Origin: Thiomicrospira microaerophila
GTDB taxonomy: Bacteria > Pseudomonadota > Gammaproteobacteria > Thiomicrospirales > Thiomicrospiraceae
Length of the DNA stretch: 64,000 bases
Assembly: GCF_000934765.1 (NCBI RefSeq)
Contig: NZ_JYNN01000002.1
Coordinates: 150,091-214,090 of the forward strand
Direction: 5' to 3'
Under the pieces are notes generated by a model, which did no database searches, was not told the DNA's origin, and saw nothing but the letters and a program-made list of their open reading frames with translations. This document shows positions 40,550 through 50,964 of this stretch, in pieces. A program made the position numbers and the translations under genes. Each line of letters opens with the position of its first letter. The stretch's first letter is position 1.

Positions 40550-42161
40550 GGCGTTCAAAAAATTCAAATTGAATAATCTCATCGAGTAGTTGTTGGCGAA
40601 TAATCGCGGGGTCGGACTGGGTGCGAGTGTGTTGTGGCGGTTGTGACCAATAAAAATTGTTTGTTGGTGGCTGTTGTAAGCTCATTAATTCGCCGTTCGC
40701 TTGGTAGTGCGCCCAGCTCAACTGGGTTCTGATGTGGTTGGTCTCTCCTACGGTGTGCTGGCCAAGACTACCGTGAATAAACATGCCCTCTTTAACTTTA
40801 TTTAGTTGATTGGCAAGCAATAAGCCATCCCAACCCAGTGCCTCAAGTGTATTGGTGAGCGGGGATGGGATGTAACTGGCAGGGTGCGTAGGAAATTGAA
40901 TGTTTTTTAAATCTCGGTTACGTGGTGCACGAGCAAGTTGATTGGGGGTGAGGAGTGAGGAGCCAATTAACGGCATAGTGAGCTGAAAAAAATCCATTTG
41001 AGGCTGTAGCACGGCGGTACGTTGTTCATCGCCAATAAGTATTAATGCATCTAGGTCTTGGCGGCTTCGGGGTTCGTGTTCTAAAGGTGTGCCAATGATT
41101 CGGCTTAAAAACCCCGCACGGCTTTGGCTGTGTTGTAGGTTTAAGACTTGACTCATCTCACGACGTAAACTGTTCGTGTTATGTGGATAGCTGTGGTGGA
41201 TGAGTTTAAACGGTTGGCGTGCTGACCAGGCCGTATGTAATGCATTGGCCATGTCACTGTCGATGCCTAGATTTGAGTTAAGCAGGGCAACATGTTGATA
41301 GCCGCTACGCTCAAGGTGTTCGATGATTTGCTCGGCTTCGTTAAAGGGGCGTAAGCTGAGTTGAAAAAAATCCGTAGACCGATTCAGTGTGTTCAGCGCA
41401 ATGAGCTCCTTGCCGGCTACTGTGCTGAGTTTTTCAATGTCATCTCGGCTAATCGGGCCAATGACCTTATTCGCGCCATCCGCTAGCGCGCGTTTATATA
41501 GTGTCACAATATTGTCTGACTGATGGGTGTCATAAAAACGCAATTTAGCTTGGCTTTGGCTGTGCCAGTGATGTTTTAAAATCCCCGCTCTAATCTGTTT
41601 GCCTACAAGGTCTAAACGGCCAGATAAGGGTAGCAAGACGGCAATTTGCTCTGGTGGCTGGAGGTTTTGTTGAATATCGGCGATAAAACGCTCAATCAGC
41701 TGGGGGGTGAAGGATAGGTCTGGAGTGAGTTGACGGAGGTCCTCAAGTTCGCGCTTTAAGTGTAGATCTGTTTTGTGTTGTGTCTGGATTAACCATGCCC
41801 AAGCTTGAAGTGCGTGATCGGGGGTTTGCGCGAATTGTTCGATGCGTTCAGCGGGCTGATCTGCGAGTTTTGCAAAGGTATCTTCAAGTAATGCGATTTG
41901 CTGGTGTTCATCATAAGACGGCCAAAGCAGTTCGGTGAGCATGATAAAGCGAGACCAGTTTTGAGTAAGATAAGATTGTTGGCGCTCTTGCTCTAAATCA
42001 ATCTGTATCTCGCTTTGTTGTGTTCTATCCTGTGTGTCTAATGTGCGGTGGAGTGGGCTAGGCTCTTTATCTTCTATTGAAGAACGTTTTTCAGGTACGT
42101 GCGGACTTGTGCACGCGCTAATGAAAATGAGTAAGCAGAGAAGGAAAATGTTTTTTAGCAT
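40536..42161 (-). CDS. lpoA: Penicillin-binding protein activator LpoA
   Basis: Outer-membrane lipoprotein that activates PBP1A. Start at ATG 42161 because it opens a lipoprotein signal with I-F-I-S-A-C. The N-terminal TPR-like helical half (about residues 50-180) precedes a periplasmic-binding-protein-like half with I-A-V-L-L-P-L-S-G-R-L and V-I-G-P-I-S-R-D-D. 541 aa. Divergent from rsmI, as in E. coli. Confidence 0.88.
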   Translation of the reverse strand: MLKNIFLLCLLIFISACTSPHVPEKRSSIEDKEPSPLHRTLDTQDRTQQSEIQIDLEQERQQSYLTQNWSRFIMLTELLWPSYDEHQQIALLEDTFAKLADQPAERIEQFAQTPDHALQAWAWLIQTQHKTDLHLKRELEDLRQLTPDLSFTPQLIERFIADIQQNLQPPEQIAVLLPLSGRLDLVGKQIRAGILKHHWHSQSQAKLRFYDTHQSDNIVTLYKRALADGANKVIGPISRDDIEKLSTVAGKELIALNTLNRSTDFFQLSLRPFNEAEQIIEHLERSGYQHVALLNSNLGIDSDMANALHTAWSARQPFKLIHHSYPHNTNSLRREMSQVLNLQHSQSRAGFLSRIIGTPLEHEPRSRQDLDALILIGDEQRTAVLQPQMDFFQLTMPLIGSSLLTPNQLARAPRNRDLKNIQFPTHPASYIPSPLTNTLEALGWDGLLLANQLNKVKEGMFIHGSLGQHTVGETNHIRTQLSWAHYQANGELMSLQQPPTNNFYWSQPPQHTRTQSDPAIIRQQLLDEIIQFEFFERHANE

Positions 42162-42211
42162 GGTGGCTGACTTTATAATCACATCAAAATTAATTAAAAG
42201 GTTAATTATAT

Positions 42212-43060
42212 ATGCAAACTATTGAAAAAGGGGTGCTTTACATTGTTGCCACGCCAATTGGCAATTTAGGGGATATCACGCAGCGCGCTATAGATGTGCT
42301 TAAGCAGGTCGACTGGGTGGCGGCGGAAGACACCCGCCACTCGGCAAAGTTATTGCAGCATCTGGGTGTGAGTAATCGTTTAATGAGTCTACATGATCAT
42401 AATGAGCAGTCGCGTATTGCGTCCTTGCTTCAAGCCTTGTGTGCCGGTGAATCTGGTGCATTGATTTCTGACGCAGGTACGCCTCTCATTAGTGATCCAG
42501 GTTACCATTTGGTGAAGAGCTTGCGCGAAGCAGGGGTTGAAGTTCGACCTGTTCCAGGTGCGTCGGCCTTGATTGCCGCTTTGAGTGTGGCGGGTATGGC
42601 GACGGATCGTTTTTGTTTTGAAGGCTTTTTGCCGGCTAAATCATTAAAGCGCCAGCACGCATTGGCGGCGTTGGCGCAAGAAACCCGCACATTGGTGTTC
42701 TATGAGTCGCCACATCGCTTGTTGGCGTGCTTGGTCGCTATGTCTGAGGTGCTGGGTGCGCATCGTAAAGTTTTTATTGCGCGTGAGATTACCAAGCAAT
42801 TTGAGCAGTTTGTTTTCATGGCGTTGTCGCAAGCGATTGACTATTTTCAAGAAAATAACGACAAGGTGCGGGGGGAGTTTGTGTTAGTGGTGGCAGGGGC
42901 ACCGCTGCAACCGCATTTGCCGCAAGATTGGGATGCGCTTATTCATGTATTATTAGATCAGTCCTTGCCGGTTAAGCAAATTGCTGAGATTGTGGCGCGT
43001 TATTTTTCGGCGAAGAAAAATACAGTTTATTCACGTGTTTTAGCGTTAAAGCACGATTAA
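42212..43060 (+). CDS. rsmI: 16S rRNA C1402 2'-O-methyltransferase RsmI
   Basis: 282 aa, tetrapyrrole-methylase fold. Y-I-V-A-T-P-I-G-N-L-G-D-I-T at the start, A-A-E-D-T-R-H-S-A-K-L-L, I-S-D-A-G-T-P-L-I-S-D-P-G, and F-E-G-F-L-P are all family signatures. Works on the same nucleotide as RsmH, encoded just downstream at 43893. Confidence 0.95.
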   Translation: MQTIEKGVLYIVATPIGNLGDITQRAIDVLKQVDWVAAEDTRHSAKLLQHLGVSNRLMSLHDHNEQSRIASLLQALCAGESGALISDAGTPLISDPGYHLVKSLREAGVEVRPVPGASALIAALSVAGMATDRFCFEGFLPAKSLKRQHALAALAQETRTLVFYESPHRLLACLVAMSEVLGAHRKVFIAREITKQFEQFVFMALSQAIDYFQENNDKVRGEFVLVVAGAPLQPHLPQDWDALIHVLLDQSLPVKQIAEIVARYFSAKKNTVYSRVLALKHD

Positions 43061-43111
43061 TTTTGCATCCTGACTAGACAGTGGCGTGTAATTACGCTAT
43101 CTTGCATCGCC

Positions 43112-43492
43112 AAGTGGGTCGGGTAATCGCGGAGTAGGTAACTACTCGGAGGAAAGTCCGGGCACCTTAGAGCAGGATGCCAGTTAACGGCTGGGCGGTG
43201 AGAGCCGACGGAAAGTGCAACAGAGAATAGACCGCCGATGGCGCTTTTGAGCGCACAGGTAAGGCTGAAACGGTGAGGTAAGAGCTCACCGCGCATCTGG
43301 TAACAGAGTGTGGCTAGGTAAACCCCATCCGGTGCAAGACCAAATAGGGAAACACGTCATTCGTGACAAAACGCTGCTCGCGTTTGTTTTCGGGTAGGTT
43401 GCTTGAGGGACATAGTGATATGCGCTCCAGATGAATGGTTACCGCCTGTTTGCATGGCAAGCAGGAACAGAACCCGGCTTATAGACCCACTT
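43112..43492 (+). ncRNA. rnpB: RNase P RNA (class A)
   Basis: The 5' AAGTGGGTC pairs with 3' GACCCACTT to form P1. Internal conserved blocks are GAGGAAAGTCCGGGC, ACAGAGAATAGACCGCC, GGTAAGGCTGAAACGGTGAGG, AAACCCCATCCGGTGCAAGA and CCAGATGAATGGTTACCGCC. About 381 bases, normal. Ends are approximate to a few bases. Confidence 0.94.
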
Positions 43493-43892
43493 CATTTAAT
43501 TCTTTTCAAAATCTGCTTTTATAATTAACGCGCCGTGCCTATTCTTTGCTTTAAGCGCCTCTCTTGATTCATTTAGTTGGTCTCTGTCGGTTTTGGTGCG
43601 ATAGAGGGGGCGGTTTTTGATGTCAGATTTTGGCTGTTTTTTTGCTGTATTTTAGTTTTTTTTGTCAATTTTCATTATTTTTTGTGGAGTTGGCTTTATT
43701 GTTGCTTTACACTGTTTACATGTGGCAATATGTGTCGATTGCGCTCACTGAGGGTGAGTCTTTTGTGGTGATAGCTCCCTGTTTTTTGGCACTCACGCAT
43801 GGTTGTAATTAAATAGGCGTTAAATGTGATTTAATGTTTCAATGCGCCTAAAGCGTGAATATAGATGCGTTATGCATTGAGTGGGGATGGTC
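43493..43892 (+). other. Gene-free leader before the dcw cluster
   Basis: About 400 T-rich bases between rnpB and rsmH. It holds only short low-complexity frames. mraZ, which usually heads this cluster, is absent, and no repeated TGGG-type MraZ boxes were found. The dcw promoter probably lies here but no clear -35/-10 pair could be assigned. Confidence 0.5.
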
Positions 43893-44819
43893 ATGGATGT
43901 AGTATCACATTTTTCAGTATTGTTGAGTGAGTCTGTTCAAGGGCTTGCGATTAAACCTAATGGTGTTTATATTGATGGCACTTTTGGGCGCGGAGGTCAT
44001 AGCCGAGCGATACTGGCACAGCTGGACTCCAGCGCAAGGTTGATTGCTATTGATCAAGATCCGGCCGCGATTGCGCATGCAAAGGTACATTTTGCGGATA
44101 AAAATTTTGAAATAGTGCATGCTAGTTTTGAACAATTGGAACAGATTTGCCGGCAACGTGATTTGGTTGGCAAGGTTGATGGTATTTTGTTAGATCTTGG
44201 CGTGTCCTCGCCGCAGCTTGATGAAGCGGCGCGTGGTTTTAGTTTTATGCGTGATGGCCCGCTCGATATGCGTATGAACCCCACCGAAGGTGTGAGCGCA
44301 AAAGATTGGCTAATGGATGTGGATGAAAAAACCTTGGCTTTAGTGTTAAAAAATTACGGTGAAGAGCGTTTTGCCTTTAAAATTGCACGGGCCGTTTGTC
44401 ATGATGCGCGCTTAGGTTTAATTAACACAACGCGTGACTTAGCCGACTTAATTGAGCGGGTTGTGCCAAAAAAAGATAAGCATAAGCACCCTGCCACACG
44501 CAGTTTTCAAGCGATACGTATTTATATTAATCGTGAGCTTGATGTGCTGAAAACCGTATTGGAAGCCAGTGTAAACGTATTGGCACCCGCAGGGCGCTTG
44601 AGTGTGATTAGTTTTCATTCGCTTGAAGATAGAATTGTAAAGCATTTTATGCGCGACCAGTCGCGGGTAAAAGATTTGTTTCCAGGCACACCTATGTTGA
44701 TAGCCGAAACAAAGCCCGTTTTAAAGGTGTTGGGTAAGCCCTGCTTTCCCTCTGAACAAGAGTGTAGCGAAAACCCAAGATCACGCAGCGCTGTTTTGCG
44801 TGTTGCACAAAGAATTTAA
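43893..44819 (+). CDS. rsmH: 16S rRNA m4C1402 methyltransferase RsmH (MraW)
   Basis: About 308 aa. S-V-L-L-S-E-S-V near the start, then [14 protein letters not shown] (SAM-binding), [20 protein letters not shown], and the C-terminal [16 protein letters not shown] 43893 chosen; GTG 43881 and ATG 43887 are also in frame. First gene of the dcw cluster here. Confidence 0.93.
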   Translation: MDVVSHFSVLLSESVQGLAIKPNGVYIDGTFGRGGHSRAILAQLDSSARLIAIDQDPAAIAHAKVHFADKNFEIVHASFEQLEQICRQRDLVGKVDGILLDLGVSSPQLDEAARGFSFMRDGPLDMRMNPTEGVSAKDWLMDVDEKTLALVLKNYGEERFAFKIARAVCHDARLGLINTTRDLADLIERVVPKKDKHKHPATRSFQAIRIYINRELDVLKTVLEASVNVLAPAGRLSVISFHSLEDRIVKHFMRDQSRVKDLFPGTPMLIAETKPVLKVLGKPCFPSEQECSENPRSRSAVLRVAQRI

Positions 44820-44889
44820 CAGAATTTAGTAGTGTAGATTTTTATTTTAATTTTGTATTTAAAGCTTGCTGACGAAAGGGAAGGTGACC

Positions 44890-46092
44890 ATGAGTACCAT
44901 GAAATTTGATCTGAAAGAGGCGAAGGTTTCGCGCCAACCAGGATTGCCAGTGATCAAGGTTATTGGTTTAGGGGGCGGCGGAAGTAACGCTGTTGATTAT
45001 ATGGTGCGCACAAAAGTTGAGGGCGTTGACTTTTTGTGTGCCAATACCGATGCACAAGCACTAGCACACTCGAATGTGCCTGTGCGTATTCAAATCGGTA
45101 GTAACGGTTTGGGTGCGGGGGCGAATCCTGAGCGTGGTCGCGAAGCCGCAGAGCAAGATATTGATGAAATCAAAGAGCATATTCGTGATGCGGATATGCT
45201 GTTTATTACTGCCGGTATGGGCGGGGGCACTGGAACAGGTGCTGCACCGGTGGTCGCGCGCGTCGCGCGGGAGATGGGTATCTTAACGGTAGGCGTGGTC
45301 AGCAAGCCATTTAGTTTTGAACGCCGCACCAAGGTGGCAGAAGCGGGTATTGAAGCTTTGGCTGAACAGGTTGATTCATTGATTAGCATTCCAAATGACA
45401 AGTTGGTTGAGGTTTTGGGTAAAGACTTTATGTTTGCTAAAGCCTTTGATCATGCAAACGAAATTTTACATGGTGCGGTGCAAGGTATTTCAGAAATGGT
45501 GACCTGTCCCGGTTTGATTAACGTTGACTTTGAAGATTTACGTACTGTGATGTCTGAGCGTGGATTAGGTATGATGGGTGTGGGTACAGCATCTGGCGAA
45601 GATCGCGCGCGTAAAGCAACTGAAAAAGCGATTGCGAATCCATTGTTGAACGATATTGCGGTATCGGGCGCACGCGGTATTTTGGTTAATATTACCGGTG
45701 GTGCAGACTTTAGTATTGGTGAGTACAATGTGATTGGTGATGTGGTTAACAGTTTTGCTGATGAAGATGCCAAGGTTATTATTGGTACATCGATTGATGA
45801 CAGCTTACAAGATGAAATTCGTGTGACAGTTGTTGCAACAGGTTTGGCGGGCTCGCACGCTGCTTCCGCAAAAAAGCCGGAGATGGTAAAGCCTAATTTG
45901 CAAGCGGTGCAAGCACGCCAAGAAGCCGAACGTGATCAGCCGCATGAAATGATTGAAAAGCCAGCTGCCATGCAGCATATTGAACAAGAAGTGGTGCGTC
46001 CTAAAATGGCGGTTAATGCGGGTATTCAGCCTGTTGGATCTAATAGTAATTACCTCGACATTCCTGCTTTTTTACGTCGTCAAGCTGATTAA
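44890..46092 (+). CDS. ftsZ: Cell division protein FtsZ
   Basis: Tubulin-like GTPase forming the Z ring. 400 aa from ATG 44890 (AAGGTGACC upstream; an in-frame TTG at 44866 is less likely). Nucleotide-binding G-L-G-G-G-G-S-N-A-V-D at 27-37, tubulin signature G-G-G-T-G-T-G at 111-117, T7 loop N-V-D-F-E-D-L, and the C-terminal conserved peptide Y-L-D-I-P-A-F-L-R-R-Q-A-D. All catalytic and tether motifs are intact. Its place between rsmH and ftsL is atypical; ftsZ normally closes the cluster after ftsQ and ftsA, which are absent here. Confidence 0.96.
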   Translation: MSTMKFDLKEAKVSRQPGLPVIKVIGLGGGGSNAVDYMVRTKVEGVDFLCANTDAQALAHSNVPVRIQIGSNGLGAGANPERGREAAEQDIDEIKEHIRDADMLFITAGMGGGTGTGAAPVVARVAREMGILTVGVVSKPFSFERRTKVAEAGIEALAEQVDSLISIPNDKLVEVLGKDFMFAKAFDHANEILHGAVQGISEMVTCPGLINVDFEDLRTVMSERGLGMMGVGTASGEDRARKATEKAIANPLLNDIAVSGARGILVNITGGADFSIGEYNVIGDVVNSFADEDAKVIIGTSIDDSLQDEIRVTVVATGLAGSHAASAKKPEMVKPNLQAVQARQEAERDQPHEMIEKPAAMQHIEQEVVRPKMAVNAGIQPVGSNSNYLDIPAFLRRQAD

Positions 46093-46112
46093 TTTCATCT
46101 TCGGTTACGAGC

Positions 46113-46430
46113 ATGCAAGTTCAAAAGCCCATTCGAGAGCAAGCCTCTACAGCGCATGGGCTTTTTGCATTTCTGCTGTTGTGCCTATTGTCGGCGCTGA
46201 TCGGTATCACTATTTTGTTGCAACATCATATTCGACACCTCGAAACCCAAATATTTAACGCCACACAAGCCAAGGCACAGTTAGATGAAGAATGGGGGCG
46301 CTTGATGTTAGAAAAAAGCCATTTGAGCGCACCCGGTCGTGTTGAATCCATGGCGCGTGATAAGCTAGGTATGCAAGCCTCAAAGCCGACTACTATTCTT
46401 GTTTTACCCCATCAACAGAAGTCAGAATAA
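46113..46430 (+). CDS. ftsL: Cell division protein FtsL
   Basis: 105-aa bitopic protein: short cytoplasmic N-terminus, membrane helix (L-F-A-F-L-L-L-C-L-L-S-A-L-I-G-I-T-I-L-L), then a leucine-zipper-like periplasmic coil ending in A-R-D-K-L-G-M. Overlaps ftsI by one base. Confidence 0.88.
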   Translation: MQVQKPIREQASTAHGLFAFLLLCLLSALIGITILLQHHIRHLETQIFNATQAKAQLDEEWGRLMLEKSHLSAPGRVESMARDKLGMQASKPTTILVLPHQQKSE

Positions 46431-48079
46431 TGCGTTTTTCTCGTGATCGATTAATGTTGTTGTTGTTGATGTTGATATTTGGCGCATTGGCCGTCAAGGC
46501 GTTTTATATTCAAATATTGCAAGCGGATTTTTTGGAGTCGGAAGCCAACAAACGCCAGTTTAGAACGTTGGATGTAGCGGTGCCGCGAGGTCAAATACTA
46601 GACCGTCATGGTCATTTATTGGCGCTTAGTACACCGATTGCGTCGGTCTGGGTGGACCCTAAAACCCTGATTGATTATCCTGAAGCGATTGTTCAGCTCG
46701 CTCGCACATTGAATATCTCTCAACAGGGGCTCGCGCAACGTATACATTCCAACCCTAATCGACGTTTTTTATATGTACAGCGTTCTATCTTGCCTGAACT
46801 GGCCGAGCAGGTTGAGCGCTTGCGTTTACCGGGTGTTCAAGTTAAACAGGCGTTTAAACGCTACTATCCAACCGCAGACGTGACAGCCCATATTCTCGGT
46901 TATACCAATATTGATGATATAGGTCAGGATGGGGTTGAATCGATTTATAACGATTGGTTAGCCGGCCGTGCTGGGCGTCAGCAAATTATTAAAGACTTAG
47001 AAGGGCGCGTGGTTCAGTTTGTCAATCATCTTGAGCAGGCCGAGCCGGGTAAGTCGCTCACCTTGACGATTGATAAAGATATTCAGTTTTTTGCCCATCG
47101 TGCGCTTAAAGAAGTGATGGCAAAGCATCAGGCCAAAGGCGCAACGGCGGTCGTGTTGGATGCCAAAACTGGCGAGATTTTAGCACTGGTGAATCAGCCA
47201 GGTTATAACCCGAACAATCGTAGTCAGCTGCAGGGTGAAGCGATTCGTAACAGAGCGATTTCGACCTTAATTGAGCCCGGTTCGACGGTGAAACCTTTTG
47301 TGGTGGCGAAGGCGTTGGATTTGGGGCTGATCAAGGCAGATGAAGTGATCAATACCTCACCGGGTTATATTCGGGTACAAGGCCATATGATTAGCGATGC
47401 GGTGAATTATGGCCGACTGAGCATTAGTGAAGTGATTCAAAAATCGAGCAATGTGGCGACGGCCAATATCGTGCGCCGAATGAGCGCTCAGCAGCAGTGG
47501 CAGTTCTATTCGGATTTAGGTTTTGGTCAGGATTTGGGCTTGTTTTTGCCGGGTGAGCAATTAGGGCAATTGCGTCACCATCGTGAGTGGCAAGTGGTGG
47601 ATCAGGTATCGAGTTCATTTGGTTATGGTTTTAGCGTTAATTTGCTCCAGCTGGCGCAGGGTTATTTGATTTTTGCCAATCAAGGACAGTTGCCGCCTTT
47701 GTCTTTAATCAAGCGCGATACGCCACCGATGATGAAGCAGGTTTTATCGGCAGAAGCGGTTGGGCAGACGTTAAAAATGATGGAAACCGTGACGCATCAA
47801 GGTGGAACGGGCACCGAAGCCCGGATTGAGGGATATCGTGTCGCGGGTAAAACCGGCACGGTCTTAAAGGCCGGCGTGGGCGGCTACCAAGAGGCCAAGT
47901 ATATGGCGATGTTTGTTGGGCTGGTGCCCGCCTCACGGCCTGATATGATTATGGCGATTATGGTCGATGAACCTTCTCGGGGTGTTTATGGCGGCGGCAG
48001 TGTGGCCGCGCCGGTTTTTCAAGAGGTCATGCGCCATGCGTTGCGTTTACGAAATGTGGATCCGGATGGAGCTTTATAA
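46430..48079 (+). CDS. ftsI: Septal peptidoglycan transpeptidase FtsI (PBP3)
   Basis: 549 aa with one N-terminal membrane helix, the PBP dimerisation domain (V-P-R-G-Q-I-L-D-R), and the transpeptidase domain. Active-site motifs are S285-T-V-K, S339-S-N and K474-T-G. Ends directly before murE with no gap. Confidence 0.95.
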   Translation: MRFSRDRLMLLLLMLIFGALAVKAFYIQILQADFLESEANKRQFRTLDVAVPRGQILDRHGHLLALSTPIASVWVDPKTLIDYPEAIVQLARTLNISQQGLAQRIHSNPNRRFLYVQRSILPELAEQVERLRLPGVQVKQAFKRYYPTADVTAHILGYTNIDDIGQDGVESIYNDWLAGRAGRQQIIKDLEGRVVQFVNHLEQAEPGKSLTLTIDKDIQFFAHRALKEVMAKHQAKGATAVVLDAKTGEILALVNQPGYNPNNRSQLQGEAIRNRAISTLIEPGSTVKPFVVAKALDLGLIKADEVINTSPGYIRVQGHMISDAVNYGRLSISEVIQKSSNVATANIVRRMSAQQQWQFYSDLGFGQDLGLFLPGEQLGQLRHHREWQVVDQVSSSFGYGFSVNLLQLAQGYLIFANQGQLPPLSLIKRDTPPMMKQVLSAEAVGQTLKMMETVTHQGGTGTEARIEGYRVAGKTGTVLKAGVGGYQEAKYMAMFVGLVPASRPDMIMAIMVDEPSRGVYGGGSVAAPVFQEVMRHALRLRNVDPDGAL

Positions 48080-49549
48080 ATGAAAAGCCTAGAGTCTATC
48101 GCACAGTTTTTTGCGCTAAAAAGCGCGATTTTACAACCAGGCCTGGTTGTAAAAGGCTTGAGTTTAGATAGTCGTCAAATCCAGCCGGGTTGGGTTTTTG
48201 TTGCGCTAGCAGGAGAGAATCAGCACGGAGCCGATTATTGGCAACAAGCCAAGTCACTGGGCGCGGTAGGCATTGTGTCTGATAGGTCGATTGGCGAGTC
48301 GGATTTGCCGGTGTTCGTTATTAAGGATTTAAACACGCGGTTGGCAGATTTTGCCGCTTGGTTTTATGATCATCCAAGTCAAAAGCTACAGCTGATTGGC
48401 ATTACCGGCACCAATGGCAAAACATCCACAACTCAATACATTGCGCAACTGCTTGAAGCTCAGGGGTTGGCTTGCGGGGTTTTAGGCACGCTGGGTAATG
48501 GACGACTCAATCAATTAGAGCCTAGCGCCAATACAACGATGGATGTGGTGGCGTTGAACGGTTGGTTGCACTGCTTTGTTCAGCAGGGCTATCCTTATGC
48601 CGTGCTGGAAGTGTCGTCGCACGCGATTGCGTTGGGTCGTATTGCGGGTTTGCGATTTGCCTGCGTGGGTTTGACCCAGGTCAGCCGCGATCATTTGGAT
48701 TTTCATCGGGATTTATTGGATTATCAGGCTACTAAAAAGCGGTTGTTTAGCGATTTTCCGAGCCAGCATAAGGTGGTGAACCTTGATGATAGCATTGGTT
48801 TAGAGATTGCTGAATCACAACCAGGTCGGGTTGTAACCTACAGCCAACAAAACCCTTTGGCGGATTTATATTTAAGTGATGTAACGCTTAGCGCAAACGG
48901 CATGGCGGGTTGCTTGCAGTACCGGTATCAAGAGTATGGGTTTAACACCGGTTTAATCGGGCGCTTTAATTTAGAGAATAGCTTGTGTGCGCTGAGTTGT
49001 TTGTTGGCCGTGGGCTTGAGTGTCAAAAAAATGACAGAGAATTTAGCGCTGCTTCGCGCTATTGTTGGGCGAATGGAAAAAGTGGTTTGTCATAATTCGG
49101 CGCGTAATGTGGCGCTTAATGTGTTGGTTGATTTTGCCCACACGCCAGATGCACTTGAGCAGGTTTTACTCAGTATCCGTGCACACCTCACCACAGAGAA
49201 GCTATGGCTGGTTTTTGGCTGTGGTGGCAACCGAGATGCCGGTAAACGTCCGCTGATGGCGCAAGTGGCCGAGCGTTTGGCTGATAAAATTATTTTAACC
49301 AATGACAATCCACGTTTTGAAGACCCGAAAGTGATTATCGAGGATATCTGCCAAGGTTTGAGCGAGGATTCACGCGCTAAGGTGCATATTGAATATGACC
49401 GTCAGGCAGCGATTGAGTATGCGCTCGACAATGCACAGGCGGGTGATTGGGTATTGTTGGCCGGTAAAGGGCATGAAAACTATCAAGATATTGGCGGCGT
49501 GAAAACGCCCTTTAGTGATCAACAGGTGATAACAGCATGGCAACAATGA
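48080..49549 (+). CDS. murE: UDP-MurNAc-L-Ala-D-Glu:meso-DAP ligase MurE
   Basis: ATP-dependent Mur ligase. G-I-T-G-T-N-G-K-T-S-T-T P-loop, D-H-L-D-F-H, D-F-A-H-T-P-D, and the D-N-P-R motif that selects meso-diaminopimelate. 489 aa. Overlaps murF by 13 bases. Confidence 0.95.
   Translation: MKSLESIAQFFALKSAILQPGLVVKGLSLDSRQIQPGWVFVALAGENQHGADYWQQAKSLGAVGIVSDRSIGESDLPVFVIKDLNTRLADFAAWFYDHPSQKLQLIGITGTNGKTSTTQYIAQLLEAQGLACGVLGTLGNGRLNQLEPSANTTMDVVALNGWLHCFVQQGYPYAVLEVSSHAIALGRIAGLRFACVGLTQVSRDHLDFHRDLLDYQATKKRLFSDFPSQHKVVNLDDSIGLEIAESQPGRVVTYSQQNPLADLYLSDVTLSANGMAGCLQYRYQEYGFNTGLIGRFNLENSLCALSCLLAVGLSVKKMTENLALLRAIVGRMEKVVCHNSARNVALNVLVDFAHTPDALEQVLLSIRAHLTTEKLWLVFGCGGNRDAGKRPLMAQVAERLADKIILTNDNPRFEDPKVIIEDICQGLSEDSRAKVHIEYDRQAAIEYALDNAQAGDWVLLAGKGHENYQDIGGVKTPFSDQQVITAWQQ
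48137..48146. repeat. CCAGGCCTGG palindrome (murE)
   Basis: Full 14-bp AACCAGGCCTGGTT, here in the other permitted frame, Q-P-G-L-V-V. Confidence 0.85.
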
Positions 49550-50964
49550 CATGGGATGGCAAAACGCTAACCGATTGGGCGCAGGGCAAATGGTTGAGTG
49601 ACTTGAATCCGAGTTTGGTGAAGGTTCAGGGGTTTAGTACAGATTCTCGACGCATTCAAAAAAATGAAGCTTATATCGCTATTCAAGGCCAGCACTTTGA
49701 TGGCCATGTCTTTGTCGAGCAAGCGATTGAGGCGGGCGCACAGTTGTTGATCGTCAGCCAAAAACAAGATGTCGCCATTCCACAAATTTTAGTTAAGGAT
49801 ACACGTTTAGCGCTGGGTCAGATCGCTGAACAGCACCGATTAGCGCAGGATAACCTAACTTTAATTGCGGTAACGGGAAGCAATGGCAAAACCACGGTTA
49901 AAACGCTTCTCGCACACTGTTTGTCGCAGGTGGCGCCAACTTGGGCCACGCCGGGTAACCTTAATAATGATTTTGGTGTGCCGCGTACCCTATTGCAAAT
50001 TGAGCCGGATCATCGATATGCGGTGATTGAAATGGGCGCAAACCATCGCGGTGAGATTGGCTATTTAACCCGTTTGGCGCATCCGAATATGGCGCTGATT
50101 ACGTTAGCGGCGGACGCACATTTAGAAGGCTTTGGAAGTCTGCAAGGGGTGATAGATACCAAGGGTGAGATTTTTCATGGTTTAACGCCTCAGGGTTTGG
50201 GGTTGATTAATACCGACTCGCCTGGCTTTATGCAATGGCAGCAATCCTTGGCGAACAAGCACTGCCAAACCTTTGGCACCGCTGAAGAGGCCGATGTGCG
50301 TGTCACCCAAGTGAGCCAAGATGCACAAACCCTTGCTTTTACGCTTGAGTTTGAATATCAAGGCGCGCATCAAGCACTGCCCATAAAAATGGCAATCTTA
50401 GGTCAACATAATGCGATGAATGCCGCCGCCGTGGCCAGTGTCTGTTTAGCGCTGGGCTTAACGCCACAACAGATTCAAGCAGGATTAGAAAGTTTTAACG
50501 GTGTCGCGGGGCGACTGCAGACTCATCAGCAGGGACGAGTGACCTTGATTAATGACAGCTATAACGCCAACCCTGGCTCGGTGAAGGCGGCAATCGATAC
50601 ACTGGCCAGCCTGCCGGGCAAACGTATTTTGTGTTTAGGAGATATGGCTGAACTCGGCGCGGTGGCCTCACAGGCGCACGCTGAAATCGGTGAATATGCC
50701 GCACAACAAGGCATAGATGAATTATACGCTTATGGTGAGCTAAGCGCGCATACCCTCAACGCATTTACACAATCACTCTCCAGACCGGCACGCCAACCGC
50801 TCAGCCATGGCGAATTAGCCGAACAGCTGATGAGTGAGGTGTTGTGTGAGAAGTGGAGCGCTAAGCATCCCTGTTATGTATTAGTAAAAGGCTCGCGGTC
50901 AGCGCGTATGGAACAGGTTGTAAACCTATTATTAGAAAGGATGGCGCATGCTGATTTATCTTAG
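49537..50964 (+). CDS. murF: UDP-MurNAc-tripeptide:D-Ala-D-Ala ligase MurF
   Basis: 475 aa. [12 protein letters not shown]-loop, [20 protein letters not shown] and G-D-M-A-E-L-G signatures. Completes the cytoplasmic pentapeptide. Overlaps murE by 13 and mraY by 17 bases. Confidence 0.95.
   Translation: MATMTWDGKTLTDWAQGKWLSDLNPSLVKVQGFSTDSRRIQKNEAYIAIQGQHFDGHVFVEQAIEAGAQLLIVSQKQDVAIPQILVKDTRLALGQIAEQHRLAQDNLTLIAVTGSNGKTTVKTLLAHCLSQVAPTWATPGNLNNDFGVPRTLLQIEPDHRYAVIEMGANHRGEIGYLTRLAHPNMALITLAADAHLEGFGSLQGVIDTKGEIFHGLTPQGLGLINTDSPGFMQWQQSLANKHCQTFGTAEEADVRVTQVSQDAQTLAFTLEFEYQGAHQALPIKMAILGQHNAMNAAAVASVCLALGLTPQQIQAGLESFNGVAGRLQTHQQGRVTLINDSYNANPGSVKAAIDTLASLPGKRILCLGDMAELGAVASQAHAEIGEYAAQQGIDELYAYGELSAHTLNAFTQSLSRPARQPLSHGELAEQLMSEVLCEKWSAKHPCYVLVKGSRSARMEQVVNLLLERMAHADLS

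Noticed and set aside
43577-43812. Two short frames (60-64 aa) between rnpB and rsmH
   Set aside because: Low-complexity, hydrophobic from T-richness, overlapping frames and no ribosome sites; not MraZ.
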